From assembly GCA_900549375.1 (NCBI GenBank), contig URNY01000076.1, positions 1 through 12,580 of the forward strand: DNA of 12,580 bases, given 5' to 3'. Positions 6,240 to 12,580 of this stretch are shown piece after piece. A program made the translations under genes and the position numbers. The stretch comes from an uncultured Bacteroidales bacterium. Lineage in GTDB: Bacteria; Bacteroidota; Bacteroidia; Bacteroidales; Muribaculaceae. The notes under the pieces were generated by a model. That model saw only the letters and a program-made list of their open reading frames with translations. It made no database searches and was not told where the DNA came from. Numbering within the stretch: the stretch's first letter is position 1; every line of letters starts with the position of its first letter.

Positions 6240-7700
6240 ATGAAAATCACAGATCTCGAACCGAAGCTTATTTGGGAATGCTTCGATGAAATTACCAAAA
6301 TTCCCCGCCCGACCCATCATCTCGACAAGATGCGCGAGTTCCTTCTCGATTGGGCCAAACGCCACGACATCGAGGCTCATGCCGACAAGGTGGGCAACGT
6401 TATGATGCGTAAACCCGCCTCTCCGGGCCATGAGAACGCTCCTACAGTGATTCTGCAGGGACATCAGGACATGGTGGCCGAGAAGCGCCCGGAGATAAAG
6501 CATGATTTCATGACAGATCCCATCATCACCGTTGTCGACGGCGACTGGGTGAGAGCTGAAGGAACGACTCTTGGCGCCGACAACGGGATGGGATGTGCTG
6601 CCGCAATGGCTGTGCTTCTGGATAAGAACCTTGAGCACGGACCTATCGAATGTCTCTTTACTGTCGATGAGGAGCAGGGTCTTATCGGTGCCAACGGTCT
6701 TGAGAAAGGATTTGTAACCGGCGACGTGCTCCTGAACCTCGACTCGGAGGAGATGGGCCAGCTCGTGATCGGCTGCGCCGGCGGCAAGGTTACTATCGCT
6801 TCCTTGCCCTATTATATGGCGCCGGCGCCGGAGGGGATGATTTTCCATCGTGTGGCTCTCCGCAATCTGAAGGGCGGCCATTCGGGAATGGAGATCGGTC
6901 TGGGCCGTGCAAACGCCAATCAGCAGCTTTGTCGCTTCCTTTGGGAATGTTTCCAACGGTTTAATGTGGAGATCGCCGAGATCGACGGCGGCAATCTTGC
7001 CAACGCCATTCCGCGCGACGCCCATGCCGTGGTTGCCGTGGCTCCGGAAAACGAGGCGGCATTCCATAAATATGCCGCCGGATTCTCCGATATGATTCAT
7101 GCAGAATTCCGTATGGCCGAAGGGGATTCCTTCTCGTTCGAGGTAGAGGAACGTCCGGCGTGCGAAAAGATAATCGATCCGACAACGGCCCGCAAACTCG
7201 TTTCGGCTGTGTTCGCTTGCCCCAACGGTGTTCAGGGTATGTCGCTCGCCATTCCCGGACTGATCGAGACTTCGTGCAATCTGGCATCTGTCAAGATGGT
7301 AAGCCCGGACCGTATAGAGGTGACAGTTCATCAGCGTTCGTCGGTTGATTCCCGCCGCGATGAGATCGCCGACCGCGTGAAGGCTCTCTTCTCGATGATC
7401 GGAGCTGACGTGACGTTCGACGATACGTATGTGGGCTGGGCTCCTAATCCGGATTCGAAAGTGCTCAGAATTGCCGAGCAGAGCTTCAGGGATCTCTTCG
7501 GTCATGCGCCGAAAGTAGAGGCTCTTCACGCCGGTCTGGAGTGCGGACTCTTCCTTGAAAAGATGCCGAATCTCGACATGGTGAGCTTCGGCCCGACCCT
7601 GAAGGATATCCATTCGCCCAACGAAAAAGCAAATATCGCCTCGGTGGCCGAGTTCTGGAAACTTCTCACCGACATCCTGCGTCGTCTGGCCAACGCCTGA
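6240..7700 (+). CDS. PepD-type dipeptidase, M20 family (second copy)
   Basis: This 486-residue paralogue of the gene two positions upstream aligns along its whole length. Shared blocks include DKVGNV, PGHENAPTVILQ, GTTLGADNG, LLNLDSE, GGHSG, GLGRANAN, and HAGLECGLFL near the end. Metal and catalytic residues are intact: His75 and Asp77 (HQD), Asp114, Glu144 and Glu145 (DEE), Asp168 and His458 (DIHSPNE). It has no signal peptide and is expected in the cytoplasm. Compared with copy one, HMD becomes HQD and IGMAAAMAV becomes MGCAAAMAV, so substrate preference near the active site may differ. It is the last gene of the operon and is followed by a strong terminator. The tandem copies look like an old duplication, with divergence spread evenly along the protein. 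Confidence 0.92.
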   Translation: MKITDLEPKLIWECFDEITKIPRPTHHLDKMREFLLDWAKRHDIEAHADKVGNVMMRKPASPGHENAPTVILQGHQDMVAEKRPEIKHDFMTDPIITVVDGDWVRAEGTTLGADNGMGCAAAMAVLLDKNLEHGPIECLFTVDEEQGLIGANGLEKGFVTGDVLLNLDSEEMGQLVIGCAGGKVTIASLPYYMAPAPEGMIFHRVALRNLKGGHSGMEIGLGRANANQQLCRFLWECFQRFNVEIAEIDGGNLANAIPRDAHAVVAVAPENEAAFHKYAAGFSDMIHAEFRMAEGDSFSFEVEERPACEKIIDPTTARKLVSAVFACPNGVQGMSLAIPGLIETSCNLASVKMVSPDRIEVTVHQRSSVDSRRDEIADRVKALFSMIGADVTFDDTYVGWAPNPDSKVLRIAEQSFRDLFGHAPKVEALHAGLECGLFLEKMPNLDMVSFGPTLKDIHSPNEKANIASVAEFWKLLTDILRRLANA

Positions 7701-7728
7701 CAGCAAACATACTTTACTGAATAGATGT

Positions 7729-7767
7729 CTCCCGCATCATCTTCCTGAGGTGATGCGGGAGGTTTTT
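7729..7767 (+). terminator. Strong intrinsic terminator of the pepD operon
   Basis: CTCCCGCATCA (7729-7739) pairs perfectly with TGATGCGGGAG (7751-7761). The stem can extend inward by three pairs (one wobble) to a 5-base loop. A G and five T's follow the stem. This is a canonical Rho-independent terminator 28 bases past the stop codon. Confidence 0.93.
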
Positions 7768-7864
7768 ATTGTGAACGTAAGTGGCATTGAAAAGGTGAAC
7801 CAACAAGCGGCGCACGCCGTTATTAATTGAAAAGAATATTATAAGAATATTAAAAAATGTTACG

Positions 7865-8515
7865 ATGCTTGGATATCTATCTATCGGTGTCTTTATCGAC
7901 GGCGGCTATTATGCCAAGGTGAACCGCGCGCTCAAGGCTCAGGAACGTTCAATAATACGCGTCAGGGCGCTTTTTGATTTTATCAGCAGCACTATCGCTT
8001 ACGGGGAGGACATACATGTGTCGGACTGTCAGATAACCGAGGCACATTATTTCCGCGGACGTTTCCGCGTGAAGGAGGCCTACGACAAACGTCTTCTCTA
8101 CAACGAGCGTAAATTCGAGGACACGCTGATAGAGAACGATGTGATCTTCCATTATAAGCATCTTCGGGAGGTTGCCCGCGACGGCCAGACGGAGGTGGTG
8201 GAAAAAGGTGTGGACGTATGGTTCGCGCTCGAGGCTTACGAGCTCGCAACATTCCGCAAATTCGATTATGTTGTCCTCATCACGGGAGATGCCGACCATG
8301 AGATGCTTGTCCATAAGCTGAAAGCTTTGAAAATCAAGACTGTGCTTCTGACATGGAATCTGGCAGACGTCGATGCCACATCACCCAAACTTCGCGATGA
8401 GGCGGGGCAGCATTGGGAACTGTCGGTCATAACCGACGAGAACCCGCAACTGAAACGCACGCTCCTTTATCGGCTCCGTGAGCCCGCTGTAAGTCCGCTC
8501 GGCGACGAGTTCTGA
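7865..8515 (+). CDS. NYN-domain (PIN-like, LabA/DUF88) putative nuclease
   Basis: NYN domains are PIN-like metal-dependent nuclease folds, several of which act on RNA. This 216-residue protein shows the expected acidic positions: Asp12 in VFIDGGY, Asp117 in KGVDVWFALEAYELA, and Asp142 and Asp144 in LITGDADHEML. With these intact it is likely catalytic and not a degenerate binding domain. The domain spans about residues 5-175, followed by a charged tail. There is no signal or membrane segment, so it is cytoplasmic. The start is the ATG at 7865, preceded by an AT-rich leader with no Shine-Dalgarno and no clear promoter match. It lies behind the pepD terminator and 53 bases ahead of a lipoprotein gene. 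The true substrate is unknown; RNA turnover or processing is the family-level guess. Confidence 0.85.
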   Translation: MLGYLSIGVFIDGGYYAKVNRALKAQERSIIRVRALFDFISSTIAYGEDIHVSDCQITEAHYFRGRFRVKEAYDKRLLYNERKFEDTLIENDVIFHYKHLREVARDGQTEVVEKGVDVWFALEAYELATFRKFDYVVLITGDADHEMLVHKLKALKIKTVLLTWNLADVDATSPKLRDEAGQHWELSVITDENPQLKRTLLYRLREPAVSPLGDEF

Positions 8516-8568
8516 ATGTGGCGGATTGAGATTATACCTGTGTAAACACTTAATTTTATTTTATACTT

Positions 8569-9075
8569 ATGAAAACATTGAAGATTATTTGTGTGGCGAT
8601 GCTCGCTGTTGCCATGGCGGCATGTTCGGGCAAGACGCCGACCCCGGCAGAGGTAGCTTCCAGAATCGATGCACATGAGACTCTTTCGGAGGCCGATTAT
8701 GGTGTGATGATAGATTATTGCGGCGAATATGCAAAGAAAGTGCAGCAATATTTCGACATCATCAATGCTCAGCCGAGCGATTCTACAGCCGAATATTCAA
8801 GGGCTGCGCAAGACATGGCCGATATTAAGGCGGCATCTCCTTACCTTGATATGTTCCGCTCGGCTATCTATAGCGTAGATTCCTCGAAGCTCGGAGAGAA
8901 GAACCTCAAGAAAGTTAAGGAATATGAGAAATATGAGGCGTTCCCGATTCCCGACGGCTCCGGACCGGATCTGACGGTTCCCGGTGAAGTGGGAGTGATC
9001 GAAGAGATGCCTGATACGGATACGTCGGGCGTGATTTCTCAGGGCGACGGAATCGCCGTCGACAACAAAAAGTAA
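8569..9075 (+). CDS. Unrecognised small lipoprotein
   Basis: I do not recognise the family. The 168-residue product has a clear signal peptide with lipobox MAAC (Cys19), so it should be lipidated and anchored in the envelope. The mature part is about 150 residues. It has a helical-looking segment with DYG and DYCGEYAKKVQQYFDII (about residues 43-65), a Ser/Ala-rich helix, then a Lys/Glu-rich stretch (KKVKEYEKYE, around 120). The tail is acidic and Pro/Gly/Asp-rich and looks disordered. There are no cysteines after the lipobox except one in the DYCGEY segment. It follows the NYN gene by 53 bases and ends just before a strong terminator, so the two may be cotranscribed. A link in function between them is not shown. 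Confidence 0.85.
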   Translation: MKTLKIICVAMLAVAMAACSGKTPTPAEVASRIDAHETLSEADYGVMIDYCGEYAKKVQQYFDIINAQPSDSTAEYSRAAQDMADIKAASPYLDMFRSAIYSVDSSKLGEKNLKKVKEYEKYEAFPIPDGSGPDLTVPGEVGVIEEMPDTDTSGVISQGDGIAVDNKK

Positions 9076-9100
9076 TATCCCTCCGCTCCTTGCATACATA

Positions 9101-9141
9101 ACGGGCGACTGTGGCTTCAACCCCACAGTCGCCCGTTTATT
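9101..9141 (+). terminator. Strong intrinsic terminator after the small lipoprotein gene
   Basis: ACGGGCGACTGTGG (9101-9114) pairs perfectly with 9123-9136, a 14-bp stem with an 8-base loop, followed by TTATT. It ends the NYN-lipoprotein unit 25 bases after the stop codon. Confidence 0.92.
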
Positions 9142-9156
9142 AAATAGGCGTTAAAA

Positions 9157-9187
9157 TTTGGGAAATATGCGGAAATGCTTAATTTTG
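9157..9187 (+). promoter_or_regulatory. Consensus Bacteroidetes promoter for the Sel1-repeat gene
   Basis: TTTG (9157-9160), 19 bases, then TAATTTTG (9180-9187) is a full match to the TTTG-N19-TAnnTTTG consensus for the Bacteroidetes primary sigma factor. The start site would be near 9194, giving a leader of about 80 bases before the ATG at 9273. It sits directly behind the upstream terminator, so the gene has its own unit. Confidence 0.85.
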
Positions 9188-9272
9188 CACTTGATGAAAC
9201 CGCCGCATAACGACGTTCTGCCGTCGGTTGAAGGGAATCAATATATTAATTAACCTACAGTTTGAAGCCGAT

Positions 9273-10280
9273 ATGAAGAGATTTTGCATTTCGTTGGCTG
9301 TGATTGCTTCGTTCGCTCTCACATGTCTGGGTATAGACGACTATGCCAAAGTGATAAATTCAATGACGTATTCTCCCGAGCTCGAGGAGTATGCGCGTCA
9401 GGGGAATCCCACCGCACAGAATGTTCTCGGTATAGTATATAAGGGAGGTTTTGGCGTTGAAAAAGATGAGGCGAAGGCTGTCTATTGGTTTCAGAAAGCT
9501 GTGGAGAAGGATTTCGCTAACGCACAGGTTAACCTCGGCGAGGCTTATTTGAGCGGGAGGGGAGTGGAAAGGGATCCCGCCATGGCCGCAGCTCTGTTCG
9601 AAAAAGCCGCGCTTCAGGATAATCAGGCGGGAATGTTCAATCTCGCTACCTTATATATCAAAGGAGTCGGAGTGCCGAGAAATTTCGAGAAAGCCTTTCA
9701 ATATGCCGAGAAGGCAGCGAATGCTGTGGCCAAGACCGAGATATATACAAAAGACAATGCATATCAGTCTCCCGGTATGGTTGTCATAGCGAAGGCCCAG
9801 GGATTTTTGGCGTTGTGTTATCGTGACGGTATCGGCACGGCAAAAGATATCGACAAATCGATGGAATATCTGAAAAAAGCAGCACGCAACGGCAATCTGG
9901 ATGCCGTGATGATTCTTGGCGATGCTTACGAAAATGGCAAAAATTTACCCAGAGATCTCGCTGAAGCCGAAAAATGCTATCGCTCGGCTGCCGACAAGGG
10001 TATGTCGCTGGCGCAATATCTGTTGGGTGTGAAGTATTCCACAGGTGAAACAATTTCTAAAAACCTGCCTGAAGCCATTAAATATCTGACGCAGGCCGTG
10101 GATAACAAAAGGGGTGTCCCGCCGGTGGTGAAAGCCGATGCCTTGCTGAAACTTGCCGATCTTCTTGAAGCTCCCGGCGAGACTCAGAATGCAGCTAAAG
10201 CGAAGCAATACCGCAGTCAGGCCGCTAAACTCCCCGCGCCCGACCGGGAAGAAATAAATAAAATACTTTCCTTTGAATGA
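9273..10280 (+). CDS. Secreted Sel1-repeat (SLR) protein
   Basis: Sel1-like repeats are pairs of helices of about 36 residues that stack into a protein-binding solenoid. This 335-residue protein has about six units, near residues 46-81, 82-117, 118-150, 173-207, 208-243 and 244-280. Each shows the pattern AQxxLGxxYxxGxGVxxDxxKAxxxxxKAA. An insert of about 20 residues (151-172) breaks the array after the third unit. I chose the ATG at 9273 because it begins a Sec signal peptide (MKRFCISLAVIASFALTCLG); the frame also opens at a TTG at 9228, but that adds an unlikely extension. The LTC at Cys18 is not a proper lipobox, so a soluble periplasmic or surface protein is more likely. It is probably monocistronic. 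The binding partner is unknown. Confidence 0.9.
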   Translation: MKRFCISLAVIASFALTCLGIDDYAKVINSMTYSPELEEYARQGNPTAQNVLGIVYKGGFGVEKDEAKAVYWFQKAVEKDFANAQVNLGEAYLSGRGVERDPAMAAALFEKAALQDNQAGMFNLATLYIKGVGVPRNFEKAFQYAEKAANAVAKTEIYTKDNAYQSPGMVVIAKAQGFLALCYRDGIGTAKDIDKSMEYLKKAARNGNLDAVMILGDAYENGKNLPRDLAEAEKCYRSAADKGMSLAQYLLGVKYSTGETISKNLPEAIKYLTQAVDNKRGVPPVVKADALLKLADLLEAPGETQNAAKAKQYRSQAAKLPAPDREEINKILSFE

Positions 10281-10294
10281 TATCTCCTGAAATA

Positions 10295-10325
10295 TGCATA
10301 TTCGGCACGAGATTTGCATATTCGG
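10295..10325. promoter_or_regulatory. Candidate operator: 11-bp direct repeat over the glmS -33 box
   Basis: TGCATATTCGG occurs exactly at 10295-10305 and again at 10315-10325, a period of 20 bases or about two helical turns. The second copy overlaps the last two bases of the -33 TTTG (10313-10316). Direct repeats on one face of the helix at a promoter are typical of tandem regulator binding sites. The repeat is certain; regulatory use is inference. Confidence 0.6.
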
Positions 10326-10344
10326 GATAAAAGATATAATTTTG
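10313..10344 (+). promoter_or_regulatory. Consensus Bacteroidetes promoter for glmS
   Basis: TTTG (10313-10316), 20 bases, then TAATTTTG (10337-10344) matches the consensus. The start site would be near 10351, giving a leader of about 130 bases before the glmS start codon, unusually long for this window. Confidence 0.85.
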
Positions 10345-10353
10345 CAGGCACTA

Positions 10354-10472
10354 AGTAGCTGTTTAAATCCGTTTTCATAATGAATCAAACAGTTTCTTAT
10401 GCTGATTTGAGGCCGCGGATTTTGAATCTGCTGTCGTTTGTTTGTCTGCAAACTGACTTGCAATCAGATTTT
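10354..10472 (+). promoter_or_regulatory. Structured glmS 5' leader sharing repeats with the pepD upstream region
   Basis: The leader can form a hairpin from 10354-10364 with 10387-10397: 11 positions with one mismatch and one wobble, around a 22-base loop. Further on, GTTTGTCTGCAAAC (10440-10453) makes a small stem-loop, and AATCTG near 10425 can pair with CAGATT near 10465. CTGTTTAAAT, AAACAGTTTCT and TTTGTCTGCAAA are all shared with 3877-3955. It does not resemble the glmS ribozyme. It may be a leader element or a dispersed repeat that lies in the leader. Confidence 0.5.
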
Positions 10473-10483
10473 AACATTATTTT

Positions 10484-12328
10484 ATGTGTGGAATAGTAGG
10501 ATATCTCGGTAACGGGAACGTCTATGATATTTTAATCAAAGGTTTGCATCGCCTCGAATACCGAGGCTACGACAGCGCCGGAATCGCGCTTGTTTCGCCC
10601 GATGGCAAACTGAACGTATTCAAAGCCAAAGGAAAGGTTGATAACCTCGAGGCTTTCTGCTCCGATAAGAATCTCGATGCCTTGGCAGGCATCGCCCATA
10701 CAAGATGGGCCACCCATGGAGAGCCGTCGGATTGCAACGCCCATCCCCATTACAGCGAGGACGGCAATCTCGCCCTTGTCCACAATGGAACGATAGAAAA
10801 CTATAAGGTGTTGAAAGACGCCTTGATACAGCATGGATGTACATTTCATTCTGAAACTGATACCGAGGTACTCGTTCAGCTCATTGAATATATCAAGGTC
10901 CAGAACAATTGCGAACTTGTAGATGCCGTTCGCGAGGCACTCGGTCAGGTTGTCGGAGCTTATGCGATAGCCGTGGTGGAGAAGAATAATCCCGACACGA
11001 TCATTGCGGCGCGTCAGAGTAGCCCGCTCGTGATCGGAATAGGGGAGAACGAAACTTTCCTCGCTTCCGATGCCACTCCCTTTGTGGAATATACCAAGGA
11101 CGCCGTCTATCTCAAGGATGGCGAAATTGCGGTGATCAAAAGGGGAGAACCGTTGAAGATCCTTAATCTCCAGAACCGTGAACGCAAGATAGACGTCAAA
11201 ACGCTCGAGATGTCGATATCTCAACTCGAGAAAGGGGGCTATCCTCATTTCATGCTCAAAGAGATTTTCGAACAGCCGGAGACGCTGCGCGAATGCATAC
11301 GCGGACGAGTGGTCGACGGCGGACATCGTATCAACATAAACGGCGTGAATGAGAACAAAGATAAATTTCTGAACGCCAAGCGTATCGTGATCGTGGCCTG
11401 CGGAACATCCTGGCATGCCGGCTTGCTCGGTAAATATCTCATTCAGGATATGTGCCACATCCCGGTAGAGGTTGAATATGCCAGTGAGTTCCGGTATTCC
11501 AATCCTGTGCTCGATGAGAGAGATATAGTGATAGCCATCTCGCAGAGCGGCGAGACCGCCGATACGCTTGCAGCCGTGAAGATTGCCCGCAAAAAGGGCG
11601 CCTTTGTTTTCGGTATCAGCAATGCCGTCGGTTCGTCGATTCCGCGCGAGACCGACAGCGGTGCCTATATTCATGTCGGTCCGGAAATCGGTGTGGCCTC
11701 TACCAAAGCATTCACCGGTCAGGTGATGGTGCTCACGCTTCTCGCTTTGGCTGTGGCGCAGCTCAAGCATACCATCGAGCCGGAGAAGATAGCCGCCATC
11801 GGCAAACAGATACTCCGCATTCCCGACCACGTGAAGCGTGTGCTCAAACTCAATGACAAGATCGAGCGTCTCTCGCTGATATATACCTATGCCCGCAATT
11901 TCCTTTATCTGGGACGCGGTTACAGTTATCCCGTGGCGCTCGAAGGGGCACTCAAGCTTAAGGAGATATCCTATATTCACGCCGAAGGTTACCCCGCCGC
12001 CGAGATGAAACATGGTCCCATCGCGCTTATCGATGCCGAGATGCCCTCGGTGATCATCGCACCGCAGGATCATCTCTACGATAAGATTGTGAGCAACGTG
12101 CAGCAGGTAAAAGCCCGCGGAGGCAGCATCATAGGCATTGTGACCGAAGGCGACAGCGTGATCCGCAATATTGCCGACCATGTGCTGGAAGTTCCCGAAA
12201 TGCCGGAATGTCTCTCGCCGATCATCACGAGCGTGCCTTTGCAGCTTCTTTCCTATTATATCGCCATCAATAAGGGAAAGAACGTAGACATGCCCCGCAA
12301 TCTCGCAAAGTCGGTGACCGTGGAATGA
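10484..12328 (+). CDS. glmS: Glucosamine-fructose-6-phosphate aminotransferase (isomerising)
   Basis: GlmS makes glucosamine-6-phosphate from fructose-6-phosphate and glutamine, the first committed step to UDP-GlcNAc for peptidoglycan and lipopolysaccharide. The 614-residue protein is complete and cytoplasmic. The glutaminase domain (about 2-225) has the nucleophile Cys2 (MCGIVGYLG), TRWATHG (73-79), NGTIENY (101-107) and Asp126. The two SIS domains bind the sugar phosphate: CGTSWHA (306-312), SQSGET (353-358), then Glu494 (KLKEISYIHAEGYPA), His510 (MKHGP) and Lys609 in the conserved C-terminus NLAKSVTVE. These match known E. coli catalytic residues Glu488, His504 and Lys603 with a constant offset. 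The start gives Cys2 directly, so it is certain. The gene has its own promoter and a long leader. No partner gene follows before the tRNA. Confidence 0.98.
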   Translation: MCGIVGYLGNGNVYDILIKGLHRLEYRGYDSAGIALVSPDGKLNVFKAKGKVDNLEAFCSDKNLDALAGIAHTRWATHGEPSDCNAHPHYSEDGNLALVHNGTIENYKVLKDALIQHGCTFHSETDTEVLVQLIEYIKVQNNCELVDAVREALGQVVGAYAIAVVEKNNPDTIIAARQSSPLVIGIGENETFLASDATPFVEYTKDAVYLKDGEIAVIKRGEPLKILNLQNRERKIDVKTLEMSISQLEKGGYPHFMLKEIFEQPETLRECIRGRVVDGGHRININGVNENKDKFLNAKRIVIVACGTSWHAGLLGKYLIQDMCHIPVEVEYASEFRYSNPVLDERDIVIAISQSGETADTLAAVKIARKKGAFVFGISNAVGSSIPRETDSGAYIHVGPEIGVASTKAFTGQVMVLTLLALAVAQLKHTIEPEKIAAIGKQILRIPDHVKRVLKLNDKIERLSLIYTYARNFLYLGRGYSYPVALEGALKLKEISYIHAEGYPAAEMKHGPIALIDAEMPSVIIAPQDHLYDKIVSNVQQVKARGGSIIGIVTEGDSVIRNIADHVLEVPEMPECLSPIITSVPLQLLSYYIAINKGKNVDMPRNLAKSVTVE

Positions 12329-12377
12329 CATGCTTCGGCCTTACACCGCTGCGCCGGGCAAGTTCGGTAAAATTGTC

Positions 12378-12435
12378 TTATCCTGTGATTTAAAATACTT
12401 TAAATCTTTAAGGATAAAAAATAAGAAAATTTTTT
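12378..12435 (+). terminator. AT-rich nested hairpin downstream of glmS, possible terminator
   Basis: TTATCCT (12378-12384) pairs with AGGATAA (12411-12417). Nested inside, GATTTAAA (12387-12394) pairs with TTTAAATC (12399-12406) around a 4-base loop. In total this is 15 bp of perfect pairing with a small internal loop. A T6 run (12430-12435) follows only after an A-rich gap of 12 bases, so it is not a classic intrinsic terminator. It may mark the glmS 3' end or be a structural element. Confidence 0.45.
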
Positions 12436-12443
12436 ACTGAAAA

Positions 12444-12475
12444 TTTGGCTGGAGACGAAATTTGTTATAACTTTG
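12444..12475 (+). promoter_or_regulatory. Consensus Bacteroidetes promoter for the tRNA-Thr gene
   Basis: TTTG (12444-12447), 20 bases, then TAACTTTG (12468-12475) matches the consensus. The predicted start near 12482 leaves a leader of about 46 bases before the tRNA 5' end, to be removed by RNase P. Confidence 0.85.
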
Positions 12476-12527
12476 CAGTCGAATTCGTTTGAGCGTCGGA
12501 TTTTCCACGGTGCGAAAGTCGAAATAA

Positions 12528-12580
12528 GCCTCTTTAGCTCAGTTGGCCAGAGCACGTGATTTGTAATCTCGGGGTCGTTG
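12528..12580 (+). tRNA. tRNA-Thr (anticodon TGT), cut by the window end
   Basis: The gene begins GCCTCTT (acceptor arm), then TA. The D arm is GCTC with GAGC (12537-12540 and 12550-12553) around a 9-base AGTTGGCCA loop. The anticodon stem-loop is 12555-12571 with loop TTTGTAA, so the anticodon is TGT (12562-12564), reading ACA threonine codons. The stem has a T-T mismatch in its middle (12557 and 12569), the other four pairs being sound. The variable loop is 12572-12576. The window stops within the T arm, so the T loop, 3' acceptor strand and CCA cannot be seen. Confidence 0.94.

Noticed and set aside
6222..7706. Open frame of 494 codons antisense to the second pepD
   Set aside because: It mirrors the real gene almost end to end. 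Long antisense frames are common opposite genes with strong third-position bias, and its translation has no recognisable domain.
8551..8558. TAATTTTA as a -7 promoter box for the small lipoprotein gene
   Set aside because: It has one mismatch and no -33 partner, and would start transcription only a few bases before the start codon.
9228..9272. TTG start giving a 15-residue extension of the Sel1 protein
   Set aside because: The ATG at 9273 begins a textbook signal peptide, which the extension would bury.
10345..10483. glmS ribozyme in the leader
   Set aside because: The leader is shorter and AT-rich, and I cannot see the conserved core or double pseudoknot pairings of that ribozyme. Its known range is mainly Gram-positive.
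10532..12331. Open frame of 599 codons antisense to glmS
   Set aside because: Same explanation: glmS is unmistakable on the other strand, and the antisense product resembles nothing known.
12528..12580. tRNA-Thr as the attachment site of a genomic island
   Set aside because: The sequence on its left is an ordinary glmS region with no integrase or direct repeat of the tRNA end; the right side is outside the window.

Overview
The window looks like chromosomal DNA from a Bacteroidales bacterium, most likely a gut lineage near the Muribaculaceae or Bacteroidaceae. This is inferred from several things. Promoters match the Bacteroidetes sigma-ABfr pattern (TTTG, 19-20 bases, TAnnTTTG). Starts lack Shine-Dalgarno sequences. 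Coding sequence is moderately GC-rich and intergenic sequence AT-rich. The families also fit: a DUF4954-type protein, a lipidated OmpH/Skp-like protein, 614-residue GlmS, and several lipoproteins. The family-level placement is a guess.

The left arm (1-3666) is transcribed leftward. In transcription order it holds a lipidated OmpH/Skp-like protein, the ribosome-associated GTPase HflX, and a beta-helical DUF4954-type protein whose start lies inside the end of hflX. Past the last stop codon is a short AT-rich tract of 9-bp tandem repeats. A divergent intergenic region of 384 bases (3667-4050) contains a perfect 14-bp inverted repeat.

The right arm is transcribed rightward. First comes a tight three-gene operon: a PepD-type M20 dipeptidase, a predicted lipoprotein with a phage-type N-acetylmuramidase domain, and a second PepD paralogue. 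It is closed by a strong intrinsic terminator. Next are a NYN-domain (PIN-like) putative nuclease and an unrecognised small lipoprotein, followed by another strong terminator. Then comes a secreted Sel1-repeat protein with a consensus promoter. glmS (glucosamine-6-phosphate synthase) follows, with a consensus promoter, an 11-bp direct repeat over the -33 element, and a leader of about 130 bases that can fold. The window ends inside a tRNA-Thr(UGU) gene with its own consensus promoter.

There is no sign of an integrase, transposase, CRISPR array or restriction system. The points most worth following are the dipeptidase-muramidase-dipeptidase operon, the glmS control region, and a repeat family shared by the pepD and glmS upstream regions. 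The cell-envelope theme (muramidase, GlmS, OmpH-like, lipoproteins) is suggestive, but a joint function is inference.
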